From the NCBI RefSeq assembly GCF_900005765.1, contig NC_041689.1, positions 744,001 through 808,000 of the forward strand: a stretch of 64,000 nucleotides of DNA, given 5' to 3'. The notes beneath the pieces were generated by a model, which saw nothing but the letters and a program-made list of their open reading frames with translations, searched no databases and had not been told where the DNA came from. Position numbers and translations under genes: made by a program. Positions within the stretch are counted from its first letter, which is position 1. Every line of letters begins with the position of its first letter. Shown piece after piece: positions 43,901 to 54,400 of this stretch. This stretch comes from Plasmodium relictum. Lineage: Eukaryota > Apicomplexa > Aconoidasida > Haemosporida > Plasmodiidae.

Positions 43901-46663
43901 ATCATTTGTACAACTTAAATCAAAATCAAAAAAATTGCTTTCTTTTTTCTTACACATAAAGAAATTTTCTTTTTCTTCAGAATTAGGCATATCTTTTATT
44001 TCATCTACATTAAAAAAATGTGGTTCATAATTTTTATTATTTTCATTCATATTTACATATTTGTTATTTTTAATTGTATCTATTCCTATATTTTTTGCTT
44101 TATCATTTATAATTTTACTTCTAAAAAGGTCACTACTATTTTCTTCACTCAACATTCTTTTATAAATTTTATTTTTGCTCATCAAAGAAATATTAACCAT
44201 ATTACTATTAGAATACAATTCATTTTTTAATGTTTCTAATTTTTTTATTTGATCATCCGAATAATATCCGTTTCTTTTTTCAGTATGCAAATTCAACCTA
44301 TCATAAATGTCTTTTTGAAAATAAGGGGCATGTTTTCTATTTAAAATATATTTATAATCGTTACAATATTCATATCCATTATTGTAAGTATTCAGTAGCA
44401 TTTTATAGAAGTTTTCATTTATATAATCATTATTTTTATTTCTATATATCACATTATTTATAATGTTAGATGATATATTATAATAAAATTTATTTTCATC
44501 GTGTGATGAAAAAATATGATTCATATTATTATTTTCTTGGTATTTTTCCAATTTCTTCTTAATATTAATATAATTATTAATGTTTGTTAATCCTTCAATA
44601 GTTACAATTTTCTCAAAAATATTTTTTAAATTATTTACAATTTTCTCGTTAATTCTTTTTAAAATAATATAATTTTTTATGAAATTTCCATTTATTTTCT
44701 TTTTTATATTATTTTCACTTGTTAATTCTTCATTTTTATTTTTACTTTTATTTATTTTCTTCAATTTTATTTTACGATCATCTTTAATATTTAAATTCAT
44801 TTTCTCAACAAAATAATCAATATTTTTATTCCTAAACATAACTTTTTCTGAATCATCAAATTGATTCTTATGTGATTTGTTTTTTTTATCTAAAATATTA
44901 TAATTCATTTTTCTGCATTTATTCTCATGTTTATTATTGGTATATCTGATCATACTATAAAATTTTATATTGTGATATAAAGTATTATTCAAAAAATTAT
45001 GAAATTTCTTTAAAAAATACTTCTTTCTTATATATGTAAGTAAGAAAATGTATTTTAAAAAACATGTAAAAAGTATATGAAGATAAAAAAAAAAATTTAT
45101 ACTTTCTATTTCGTTGAAAATGCTCCCACAAATCTTAAAAAAAAAATTTTTTATATATCCAAAAAATTTATTCAATACTTTGTTACTATATTTTTTATTT
45201 AAGACTGTTATAAAATTTGAATAATCTTTATTCAAAAGATTTTTTTTATTACAATTTTTTAGATATTTCCATAAAAAAATGTTTTCTTTCCATAATATAT
45301 TTGCAATAATGAAATTTAATAAATATTTATTAATAAAATTTTCAAAAAAATAAATTTTTCTATTTCCGCAAAAAAATGTAATTTTTGCTATACTGCACAT
45401 ATTAATTTTGCTTATATTAAAAATACTCAGGCAATGATTTATATAACATTTAGAACACTTATAATTTTTATATATTTTTGCAATTTTAAGTATTTTAATA
45501 TGTTTTAAATTGTTACATCTAATATCTTTATGTGTTCTATTATTATATCTATTTCTACTATCTGCTCTTAAACCCCGATGAATATATATAATAATTTTTG
45601 TGCTTATGTAAAGCTTTTTTCTGTAATATACAAATGCCCATATTACATAAAATTTTAAAGAATTATAAAACACATATATATTAACAAATATGTATGAATA
45701 TGGAAGAAAATATTTTTTTAAAAAATTATAATAAATTATGTCTATTAAATTTCCCTGTTTATTGTACTTTATAACACAATTATTATTAATAAGTAAAAAA
45801 TCTTTTATATTTATATCAACATATTTACTTACCTCTTTTTTTAATATGCTATTTTCAAGTTCAATATTTTTTAATGACAAAGATTTTTTTTTAAATTTTT
45901 TCTTATTTTTATATTGTTTATTAATTATCATAAAATTTTGTAAAAAATTGTGAATTCCTGTTCTGTATATCTCATATAACTTAAATTTTGTTGTTGATAA
46001 ATATTTATAGATCTCTAATACTTGTCTTAATATATGAAAGTAATATTTATCTAAATTTTTTTTGTAATTGAACTTGTTTATTATTTTTTTACTGTCATAT
46101 CGAATTAATTCATCAAGTGAAATTTTAATTTTTTTGTTCTCATTGTTTGTAAATTCTTTAATAAATTTTTTATATGTATCTTCTTCTAAAATAATAGGGT
46201 TTACATAAATGTCGTTGTTAATATAATTTTGATTTTTTATTTCATTTGTAAAATATATTTTATCTGTGTTAATTATAAAAGGCTCCTTTAAATATTTTAT
46301 AAAAAAAAATGAAGAATTTGTCAAAAGAAAATATAAATATATTTTAACTGATATAAAAAAAAAAATAAAAATAAAAAGCGTTGAGTAACTTTTGAAAAAT
46401 GAGAATGTATTTTTTAAGAAGCACAAAACATAATTCCAAAAAACGAGCAAATAATAAAATAAAATATTTATTTTATGATAAATATTTGATCCTATTTTTA
46501 TGAGATTTTTTATTGTTCTTATAACCTTTCTATTTAATTTATGTTCTTCTTCAAATTCTTTCATATCTTTTGAAAAAAAGTTTTTTAATTTCTTCGTAAC
46601 TTCCCTGTTACTATATATGTTTAATCCTTTCAATAATTTTAATAAAATGAATCTTATCGTCAA
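37943..46663 (-). CDS. PK4: eIF2-alpha kinase PK4 (PERK-like)
   Basis: A 2906-residue single-exon transmembrane kinase that phosphorylates eIF2-alpha and blocks translation under ER stress. Hydrophobic helices occupy about residues 65-115 and a clear membrane helix follows GWYWNMLYTII (Gly1762, helix about 1765-1787). The luminal part contains PQQ/beta-propeller-like strands, LDISGYIYKISTDGNYYWKR near 1000 and IIFIGSRFSRVINLDYDTG near 1175, as in PERK/IRE1 sensors. The cytosolic kinase starts near 2155: Gly loop GQGGFGSVY (2161-2169), Lys2185 in YAVKF, HRDLKPEN with Asp2651, and IGDLGLV with Asp2670. A DLG thus replaces the usual DFG. An insert of about 340 Lys/Asn-rich residues splits the N- and C-lobes, a hallmark of eIF2-alpha kinases. 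GTPGYTAPEG and DIYSAALILLELL close the domain. The tail (about 2820-2906) is Asn-rich. In P. falciparum PK4 has been tied to artemisinin-induced latency. Confidence 0.95.
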   Translation of the reverse strand: MTIRFILLKLLKGLNIYSNREVTKKLKNFFSKDMKEFEEEHKLNRKVIRTIKNLIKIGSNIYHKINILFYYLLVFWNYVLCFLKNTFSFFKSYSTLFIFIFFFISVKIYLYFLLTNSSFFFIKYLKEPFIINTDKIYFTNEIKNQNYINNDIYVNPIILEEDTYKKFIKEFTNNENKKIKISLDELIRYDSKKIINKFNYKKNLDKYYFHILRQVLEIYKYLSTTKFKLYEIYRTGIHNFLQNFMIINKQYKNKKKFKKKSLSLKNIELENSILKKEVSKYVDINIKDFLLINNNCVIKYNKQGNLIDIIYYNFLKKYFLPYSYIFVNIYVFYNSLKFYVIWAFVYYRKKLYISTKIIIYIHRGLRADSRNRYNNRTHKDIRCNNLKHIKILKIAKIYKNYKCSKCYINHCLSIFNISKINMCSIAKITFFCGNRKIYFFENFINKYLLNFIIANILWKENIFLWKYLKNCNKKNLLNKDYSNFITVLNKKYSNKVLNKFFGYIKNFFFKICGSIFNEIESINFFFYLHILFTCFLKYIFLLTYIRKKYFLKKFHNFLNNTLYHNIKFYSMIRYTNNKHENKCRKMNYNILDKKNKSHKNQFDDSEKVMFRNKNIDYFVEKMNLNIKDDRKIKLKKINKSKNKNEELTSENNIKKKINGNFIKNYIILKRINEKIVNNLKNIFEKIVTIEGLTNINNYINIKKKLEKYQENNNMNHIFSSHDENKFYYNISSNIINNVIYRNKNNDYINENFYKMLLNTYNNGYEYCNDYKYILNRKHAPYFQKDIYDRLNLHTEKRNGYYSDDQIKKLETLKNELYSNSNMVNISLMSKNKIYKRMLSEENSSDLFRSKIINDKAKNIGIDTIKNNKYVNMNENNKNYEPHFFNVDEIKDMPNSEEKENFFMCKKKESNFFDFDLSCTNDKENVLQDDVILYNEKDLNNNLEIFMNNDLTNRNNIERRNILFPYKEIRDLNNNDLNITEYYQDKYFYGQYKYDDSYHIYDLIILDISGYIYKISTDGNYYWKRKIVKNIHNYINFDEDEKEEKYYKTIKNESENKTFKNNLMKNNYDADNELKLRAIKNLHYNKYSYLSKKNYESHALLKDDEKSVIEKVTNDNIQTKNYKDLKKTKNINKRLLSSYNGNLYYVNENNETIPLNINIKDVVNNSPFKSPLFPHIIFIGSRFSRVINLDYDTGDIIKKYDDNFNNLSEKKKGNNISNKNKRNIENTSEKKKNVLTNGYLEFFLNKSNRSKYNYSFSQKQFQERDISLKTANIYRDNYANENNQDDSFNILNEYNKENDLYKYLSQKEKDGNKYKQKNVPYKLRKRKNMIKNLIKRIYKRSLLVKCSYNDKLELLRNRKGKEKKKKKREKMQLQISIVKWIIKAVDENSLKKKWITTWVDIGSIFITDSHKKDTSFINSLIEIIGNKLILRPIESDKIKNTYNVSKDRNSNVYEEVHILKKNSIKDIQNKNKRKKKVNKINSNVKSKNFIFSESISSAFAVKYKNSSNILTLDLIMKQNINFLSEYDNLKSFTYNPVNFKKPNTLFLPLSNDVSNNNESASCNFDENIIYGKKLLHRLNNISVNITSIENDIKYLLSNIIFIYDKHKKIPIDYIYEMQILIHEYHKTKQKFLFYLPGTINKKYLSYPYITKNEGTTHLCEYINKFIDLYFEENDICFDYCSMLNIWDKIFNNYVTDDDCLLLSNLYRVVQNAFAYNNKEFNYLSRNSTLPDNEPFLVKKRKRNVVSSRNQELKEFSSIKNKRGWYWNMLYTIILIFVFPFLFIYRIFKKKKSNEDKAIIKKKKLNDYDQNVYDELDIKYNLLYEDKLKFKNIIRENIDMEDPKIELDVDIKKDNIKKIGSLEQPTLIDILARHARDTNNSNYYEFNGGRFNLLPLHYGRDSEYSLNNILNVKSSKNKSSETIKSDIVSKKMFHVYRRRAASQDITNKYSFIVKKKIRSNYKLGNKNYKKNYTDNERDKKFNRLKEKQINEKDFDKNDFIGFLTTFNKKFMKKNPQVDHLIKINKTTIDNDDYNSNSESMRNSEKRNKYVNSDNENKNNLNKKYATRKCTLEDNQMNEEKKNKKKNSKDIESGYVNTGKQNNNIKNKIENIVINNNEKKNNKCSSIRNISLVKTSHIPYDAPLADFLENGRFMRTFENISLIGQGGFGSVYKVSHRLEPGSPTYAVKFIFLKVSSLDNVSSRRYFREIAANRDIYSKHVVRYYTWWCEEPQFLPMHLMPKEIQNLVKKNKDSFKKYYIKNKKNNNFSDSYEKLKAWETEGNDLKNYKKVIKKKNGDNLKFFSDNELNSKKRTNKKKRILTEKGFSNDFNRNKNMKTKKKKKKKGKKVKLEEKQNFDVIDPNEKYAAFHEKNNHMCFVSSFQEYDPFDNGYLSEGNRDLIVFAENEEGNVCNNNQEITNYENIPDNNNNKSILTGISKNGDKKVYRQDEIKSHLKHSKLDENVKYNIDDNDTNKKSFDKTNVQSSNANTILQKHNIEEYNINSSMHNIDRINNNDKKSNLYEKLNKRTKDDYKNVSHIKSEYFQNIKKKEANNKKSEKEKEYKELENQNGNADKIRNYKKKNVDPEFSIVLLLQMELCKGYTLRKWLDRSTRSDKPLHFTYCEKNMNHPLEFDLFKQLIKGLKDIHSTCFIHRDLKPENIFVDPDTHTLKIGDLGLVRFIEEKKREKDINNKDSIKDNIYAQVNQNTLTSQISLKGQIIGTPGYTAPEGGALCDEKADIYSAALILLELLCPRFNTIMERYKRLNDFRNYYTVPDYVKIHLNPWYILMLQMSKPNPADRPSASDLYSKIKVLLDPHLTDFAFSFNDINADNECNSTHLTINNNIHNKDIDNNGNISNSNNNRIIDDNYNIINNNNTKINRSSFINDNNIGNNNNNNNVLVNEINYKKSK
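37977..38165. repeat. Trinucleotide tracts encoding poly-Asn at the PK4 C-terminus
   Basis: Imperfect ATT triplets on the plus strand encode Asn-rich stretches (for example NNNRIIDD, then a run of Asn near the stop) in the last 80 residues of PK4, beyond the kinase domain. Confidence 0.85.
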
Positions 46664-47676
46664 ACTCCCTATGCATTAATATTATTGAGACAAAAAATTA
46701 AGATGAAGAAAAAAAAAAATATTGTAAATAAACTACTTATTTATTCCTGCATATTTCTATTCAGTAACATATATATATATGCATATTAAAAAGAAAAAAA
46801 ATAAGTTATGAAAGAAATCTTAAGAAAAAGTAGAATATATAAAATTAAAAAAAAAAATTCTTTTATATTTTTTGCAAAATATATCATTTAAATAATATCC
46901 ACAATATATATACATATATAAATACATGTATATATTTTTTTTTATTTAGATTTTGGCACATAAAAAAAGAATTCATTAGTAATATAGAAAACAACAAAAA
47001 AAAAAAAGATATATACATTATTTATACTACTTTGGAAGAATTATGTAATTTTTAATAAATATACTATATTAGTCAAATATTTTTTTTTAGAAGTTTCAAA
47101 ATAATATAAAAATTAAATTTTTTTTTTTTTTTTTTTGAATGCATTAAGCTTGTTGTAAATAAATGAATTTAAAGGGTTTAATTTATTTTTAAGTACTACT
47201 TATATTTTATAATTACACATTCTTAATTTTTTTTATTTTATATAATTCACATAGGTAAAATTTCAAAGTACATTTATAAAAAATATTTCAAACTCTCCTA
47301 ATGACTTTTTTTTTTTTTGCATCAAAGTTTAAAAATATATTTAAAAAAAGGTTATAAAATTTTTCAAAAAGTATTTTAAGTTCTTAAAAATTAAAAAAGC
47401 AAATACTTTAACTTTTATCTGAGAAACTATTTTTTTAAAAATACAAATTAAACATTAATTCATCTTTTATATCTTTTTTGTCAAGTATTAAAATATATTT
47501 TTTTAATAAATGTAATTTTAAAGGGTATTTAAAAGAAAATATAAAATTATTTAAAATTACTTTTTTTTTGATTGTTATTTATATTGACTTAATTTTAACG
47601 AAATACTTTATATTATTGAGCATGTATCTGTTGAGAATATGTTATTCTTAGAGTAGTAATTTTTATTGCATTTTTT

Positions 47677-47702
47677 TTTTATATATATATATATATATAT
47701 AC
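47677..47702. repeat. (TA)n microsatellite
   Basis: About 11 to 12 AT dinucleotides following a T run in the PK4 upstream spacer. Confidence 0.85.
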
Positions 47703-49988
47703 AATAATCCAAGTATTATTTTAACATATTTTTTTATTTTGCACATTTTTTTAATTTTGTTCGTGGCAAAGTATTATACTTTAAAATAAACAATAATAAA
47801 AATTCTCAATTTTATTCAAATAGAGTGGAAAAAGGAAAATTTTACATTGAAAAGTTTATATGCAAAAACTTTTTTAGAATATAATATAATTTTATTTAAA
47901 AGGTTTTTTTTTTTTTTATATAAAGGAAAATTAAAAATGCCTGTTATTATTTTATATTATGCAAGCACATTCAGATACCATACAGGAAAAAAAATATATA
48001 TATTCTTAGTTTTATTAAGTATATTAATATCTATATAATTTAAAAAATCAGTATATACATTTTCTTTTTATATATAAAAAAAAGAAAGTACATAATAATT
48101 ATATTTTTATTTCATGTTAAGATTTTACTCTTAATGTATCATTTATTTTACTGAAAAACTTTTGAGTGACATATTAAGTATTTAAAGAAAATATAAAAAT
48201 ATAAAATAGCACATAGTCTTATTGAGAATATGCATATTCAAAAATTCGTTTTAGGTTTATAATCCTTTTTTTAGATTTAACGCTAAAATATAATAATATA
48301 TTTAAGTCAAATATGTATTTTTACTATTCACAAATATTAAATAATTGAAAAGTGAATTTTCATAAAATAAAAAACCATATGTTTATATATGTGATAGAAA
48401 AATTGTAATAGAAAATCCTATAATTTTTTTTATGTTAAAAAATCTTAAAAATATTTGAGTGAAAGGTATATTAGTCTACTGTGTTTTATATTAATGTATG
48501 GTTCTTAATAAAACATATTATTTATTATATATATATTATTTCCAATTTTAATTATATTTATATAAAATATGTTTACTTTTTTTTTTCAAAGTTTTTTGTA
48601 TTAATTGGTTAAAAAAAACTAAGATATGATACATTTACATATTTATATTTGAGCAATATTATTTTTATTAATTATTGTAAATAAAATCCACTTATGTTTG
48701 ACCAATTTCTAAAATTTTTTATAATTTAAATTTCAATTACATTATACCCATTTGTATATTTTAAATTACTAAATATAAAAAAAACATATTAAATTATATT
48801 AGTTTTTTTATAAAAAACATTAATAACATATTAAGAAATAATGAAAAATGTTAAAATTGAAGTAAAAAAGAAATCTTATACAGTAAATGTAAACTACATA
48901 TATATCATTGTGGGTATATACATAATATATTTTGTGGTGTTAAAATACAAATGTGCATTTTAACTAATAATGAATACTATATTTCTAAAAAAAAGGCACA
49001 TGCGATAACTCAATAAAAAGTAATGTCCTTTTTTTAATATTTACGTAATATATATGCAAATAACTAATATATTACCTTTTATCTGTTAATAGCTTATATA
49101 TTTTTTTTTATTAGAATACTAACATATATTTTTTTAAACCTTTTTCCTTGAAAGCATATTTGATATTAAAAAAAATTCTATTTTTAATTACTAGGTGAAT
49201 TCTAAATAAAATTAAATATGATACTGTTTAGTGTAAAATACTTAAAATTCTTTAGTAACCTTTTAATTCAAAAGTAAAAAAAAAATATTTTTATAAAAAA
49301 TTTATATTACTTTAATATAGAAGCAAATTAATAATATAAAACTATAGTAGTAAATTTTTTTTTTTATATAAATTGAGTATAAAGATTCATTGAAAAAAAG
49401 TTAAATCTTATTTTTAGTGGTTAACATTTCTATAAAAACTTCATGTAATTAAATAAGTATTCTATATTATATGAAAAAAATAAGCATATAAAGAAGATAA
49501 AATAATTCTTATTATTATATTCTTTCAAAATATATTTTAATTAAAATCTTAATAAAAAACATATTACAAATATAGAACTTAAATTGTATTTTATTTAATG
49601 TAATTTTAAAAAATTCATGTAATACATTGTATTAAAATACAGAAAAAAAGAAAAGTTCATTATATTAGATTATTCCTATTATTTATATTATTTTATTTTA
49701 TTTTTTTTTTCTTCTATACTTAAAATGTAAAAAACTAATTTTAAAGAATATAAATATATAATCTGCGGAAATTATTACTTATCATATTTCAAATTCTTTA
49801 TGAAACATATTGGCTTATGGCATTTAAATTAAATATATAATTATAATTTTAAAAATAACCAGTTATCCATATGAAATACTACAAATAAATTATTTAAAAT
49901 TCATATAATTCTTAAAAGTAGACGTAAATATCTTAATTTTTCTTTTTACATTTTTAACTGTTTAATTATTTCTATATTTTATTCATGC

Positions 49989-50021
49989 ATAATTTGTAAT
50001 TTTCTAAAAATTACAAATTAT
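49989..50021. repeat. Perfect 15-bp inverted repeat with 3-nt loop
   Basis: The arms are ATAATTTGTAATTTT (49989-50003) and AAAATTACAAATTAT (50007-50021), separated by CTA. As RNA it would fold into a 15-bp hairpin. It is not followed by a gene on either strand for more than 1.4 kb. In very A/T-rich DNA a hairpin this long can arise by chance, but both G/C positions in the stem are paired. Confidence 0.75.
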
Positions 50022-51479
50022 AAAAATGGTGCGTCAACTTAAAAAAAAAAAAATTGTTGATCATGTGCATTTTTATGATGGCTGTTCAGAAAAAAAAAAA
50101 AAAATTAAAGTTTTATCTATAAATCTTTATTTATAAATAACATGAACTATATGTAGATTATTAAAAAAACTTTTTATATTTTTAAAAAATTTACTACATA
50201 AATGAGTATACTAATATTCCACACAAAATATAGTTTACCTATTTTAATTTATATTCATTGTTTTTATTTTTACTTATTCTATTTCTTTTAAAATATTAAA
50301 AAATTTTATTTATTATGAATATGAAATTCAGAATTTTATGAATTTCATTTAAATTTATTGTATTTTAACAGTTCATATTATTTTATATAAAAAGCTGTAG
50401 TTTAATTCTATTTTGCTTTTTTCATATATTTTATTCATCAAGTAATGTCTTAAAATATCTCCATTATTCTTAGCATCTGCATTTTATAGGTCAGATAATT
50501 TCATTATATTTTTGTTTTTTGTCTTATGTTTTTAAATAATTGAATTATAAATTGTTTTTAATTTAATTAAAAAAATTTTTTTTTTCTTTTTTTTTTTTTT
50601 TTTTATCAACAATTAATTAATCAAAAGAACATATTAATAAAAAAAAAATAAATATTTATTATTCTTATGGTGCACTGAATTTAGGTGTTGCACACTGTTA
50701 CACACACAAATCAATAAATATACACACATGAAAATTAATTTTTTATTAAATTTCCAATAAGTAAATATTTCTTTAATATACATGAAATGTTTATCGAATA
50801 ATGAATGAATCAACAACGCATATTACGCATTAAGAAAATTATATCGTATCGTTTTATTTAATGTTGTAAACATTTGTGATAGTATATATGCTATATATCT
50901 TGCAAGCAAAGCTATTGCATGAAGAAATATATATACTTTGATATACGTAAATATTTAACTTTATATGCATATTTGTTATCATACACCATATAAATAGAAA
51001 ATAAAAATTTTTATAAAAATATCTTATCTATAATTTAATCAATAGATAAATATATAAACCACAGTAAATTTTTGTTTATGTTGTTTGTTTTTGCGTAGAT
51101 AATTGTGCGTAATATTTAATATTTTACTTCTTTTTTTATATATTTGTTTTTTCATTTTTCGCTTTTTTTTTTTTTTTATATTTTTAATTCTTTTATTTTA
51201 AATATTTTAAGGATTAAAATGAAAATATATTTAAATGAAAAAATAAAAATTAATGAAGTAGAATAATTGTTATTAAACATAAATAATATTCTCTAATTTA
51301 TTGTTAATTTAATTTATTATTAAAATAACTTTTAATGATGTAAACATTCTATATTTAATTTTGTAAATCTTATTAATTACCATTTTTTATACTCTATATA
51401 TATTTTTTTTATTTCGTAATTTGTCAATCTATGTTTATCTATATATTAAATTTACTGTCTCAAATTATAATAAATAAAA

Positions 51480-54400
51480 ATGAATAATATATATCCTCTC
51501 TATGAAAATATAAGTGAAAATGATAAAAATTTAATTTCAGAAAATTTAAAAAACATACTCAGCAATTTTCAAGATAAAAATAAAAATTATGTTTCCGAAT
51601 TTGTTGTTGTCAGTAGAACAAGATTTTTTAAATCTATTGACAACGATGGAGAATTTTTACTGTTGCAGTCTGCTTCTCGTATAATAAGCAGTTATGAAAA
51701 TGTTTTACGGTTATTACATAAAGCAAGAGTATACTTGGAATTTGTTGGGTGTTTAAAATTGAATGATTATGATTTAAATAATAGCAAAAAATGTGAAGAA
51801 GATATTTTAAAGTTTATTAATTACTTAGAGTCAAAAAAGAAGAAGTATTATCATCAAATGTGTGGCATGCTGATACAGCTTATAATAACTTCTCTAAAAA
51901 AAAGTAATAAATCTAATGATAGTAAATCAAACGAAAATGAATTCGAAAAACGAAATATTTTTGATAGTTACAAAAAAAAAAATACTACAAACTATGAAAA
52001 TATTCATGATTCTACTTTGAATGAAGCAAATAAAATAAAGGAAAATATTGATACATGGGAAACCAATTATATAGTTGAAAAAAGTGTTATTGAACCTTTT
52101 GATGAATTAGAAGAATATGGTGATTATCTATATGAAGTTTTAAATCAAATAGATAGTAAATCATGGAAAAATAAAGAATATATAGAATATTTAAAAATGA
52201 TTAGCTTAAACGATGCAATTATAAAAGATGAAAATGATAAAACACAAATCTCCGAAGATAGCAGTTTCACTAATACTTCAACCTTAACCAATAATATGAT
52301 TTTATTACCAACATATTTAGAAAATATAAGAAATTCTATATATAATCATCAAAATAAATCAATAATAGAAGTGAAATCGATGATTCAGCATGCAATGAAC
52401 GATCATATTAAAGCTCCATTGTTTAAAACTGGTAAAATTATTAGTGAGATGCTTCCTTCTCCATATTATGAAAAATACTATTCCAACATGCAATGTGATT
52501 CTTCAAATAAGCTAGACACTCCATTGATACAAGATATGGTATTCAAGTTTTTTAATATAAATAAAAATCAGATGTGTAGTAATGTTTCAAATAGTTATAT
52601 TAACTATTATAATATATTAAAAATTCTTTTAAAAGGAATAAATTCCATAAAAACTGAAAAAGAGGAAATACATATATTTCTTAAACAATTAATGAATAAA
52701 ACAAAAAAAAAATATTCATATACCTGCAGTAAAGAATCAAGAGATATGCAACCAAGTACTGAAGATAAATGTGATTATTCTTTATTACCTCTACATATAT
52801 ATAGTAATTATCATGAAATATGTAAAGAAGTATTAAAATATGCTATTTGTAGCAATGATTTAGTATTAACACTGAAAATAGTAGATACATTCTTAACAAT
52901 GGCAGTAAATGAAAATTCTTTAAAATTTTTAATTCATTTTTTAAATACAGTAGCAGAATACATAATTATACCTTATTTAAAACATGAAATGAAAACATGC
53001 CATAAAAGTGTCCATGAAAGGTACTCCACTTGTAATAATGCTGATACTAAAACTTACGAAACAAAATTAAAAGTTGAAAGTAAAAGTAATAATAATGAAT
53101 TTTGTAAAAATAACACTAATTTAAAGAAATTAATTTGTAAAATTCCTTTGCATGAATATGAATCACTAAAACTCTTAGAATTACTTTCTTTACAATACCC
53201 GATGTTTTTGAAAATTCATGATAAACCCCAAAGATGTTTAAAAGGTATTCCTAACCCCTGTGAATATTATAGTAATATACTTCCTACTTATGGATCTTAT
53301 ATATTTCAAATTGTTGTTTCTTTTGAGATTGACAATTCCATAAAAGTATTAGATGAATTGGGATCCAAATGTAAAATATTGTTTCAATTAACTGAAGATG
53401 GAAATAATGAGGAAGATCACATAAAAAATAATTCAAACAAAAGCATCAATAAATATAAAGAACATAACTTTTTAGAAATAGATTTTCAACAAAATTATAT
53501 GTATACCAAATCTACCAAGTCAAAAAGTACAATAAATTCGATGAGAGAAAAACAGGTTGAAAGAACAAGTTATGATAAATCAGATCAAATAAAAAAAATT
53601 AAAGATAGCAATGAAAACACATATAAAAATAATTTTATAAGCAATGATGAGTTTATGATAAATGAGAAAGTTAAAACAAAAAGCAATGAAAAGAATAAAC
53701 TTATAAATGTATATGATGTAACAAATATGAACACAATTGTATTTGATATATTGATTGATCAAGGATGTTTTATTAATGAAGGAAATACATATGATTTTCA
53801 AAACTATCATGGTAAAATAGTAATTTATTCAAATGGGAGACGTTTATTATCAACGAATATAAAAAAAATGGGTTCCTCATTCGAAAAACATGCTTTATCC
53901 AATAATAATATAAGACTAAAAGTATTTACTTCTCGCAGTTGCAGTTTTGAATTCCCAAAAGAGTGTATTTGGTCTTCAGCATTTGTTGAGGATTTAGTAA
54001 GCAGAAAATTAATTCCAGAAATAAACAAAAATTTTCTCCTTAAAAATCCTATTAGTGTTATAGAACTTTACAATAAGGTATCTACTTCATTAAATCGCTA
54101 TTTATATCGTTTCTGTGATTGGAAAGACAATGATTATAAAAAAATAATTGAAGGAGAGACATTATGCACATTATATAATAACATAGATATTTATACATTT
54201 GAAGAACTAGTTAAATATACAGAAAACAATAATAAAATTCTTAAAACGTTATTTAAATTAACAAAAAACTGTGTGATAGAAAAAGATAGTATTAATGCCA
54301 ATAGAGAGGCAAATGAATTTTGTGTAGATCAATTTAATGATTATCTAAAAAAATATAGAGAAGGTATATATGAATGGAATTTAATATCTGATTCTCAAAA

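Larger units (their letters stand above)
46664..51479. other. Long divergent spacer (PK4 and giant E3 ligase promoters)
   Basis: About 4.8 kb, the longest gene-free stretch here, between divergent starts. It is A/T-rich without sustained codon-like sequence. The 63-codon plus frame at 47847-48038 has no neighbours or splice partners that I can see. There is a perfect 15-bp inverted repeat at 49989-50021 and somewhat G+C-richer islands near 50030-50090 and 50660-50960. Promoters and long 5' UTRs of both large genes probably lie here. I do not see the roughly 2-kb near-pure A/T core of a Plasmodium centromere. Confidence 0.55.

Noticed and set aside
47847-48038. 63-codon plus-strand frame in the PK4-ligase spacer
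   Set aside because: Short, Phe/Ile/Lys-rich, with no recognisable motif or splice partners; chance open frames of this size are expected in 4.8 kb.
46664-51479. Possible centromere
   Set aside because: The spacer is long and A/T-rich but lacks the roughly 2-kb near-pure A/T core with imperfect tandem arrays, and synteny places it far from the chromosome 6 centromere.
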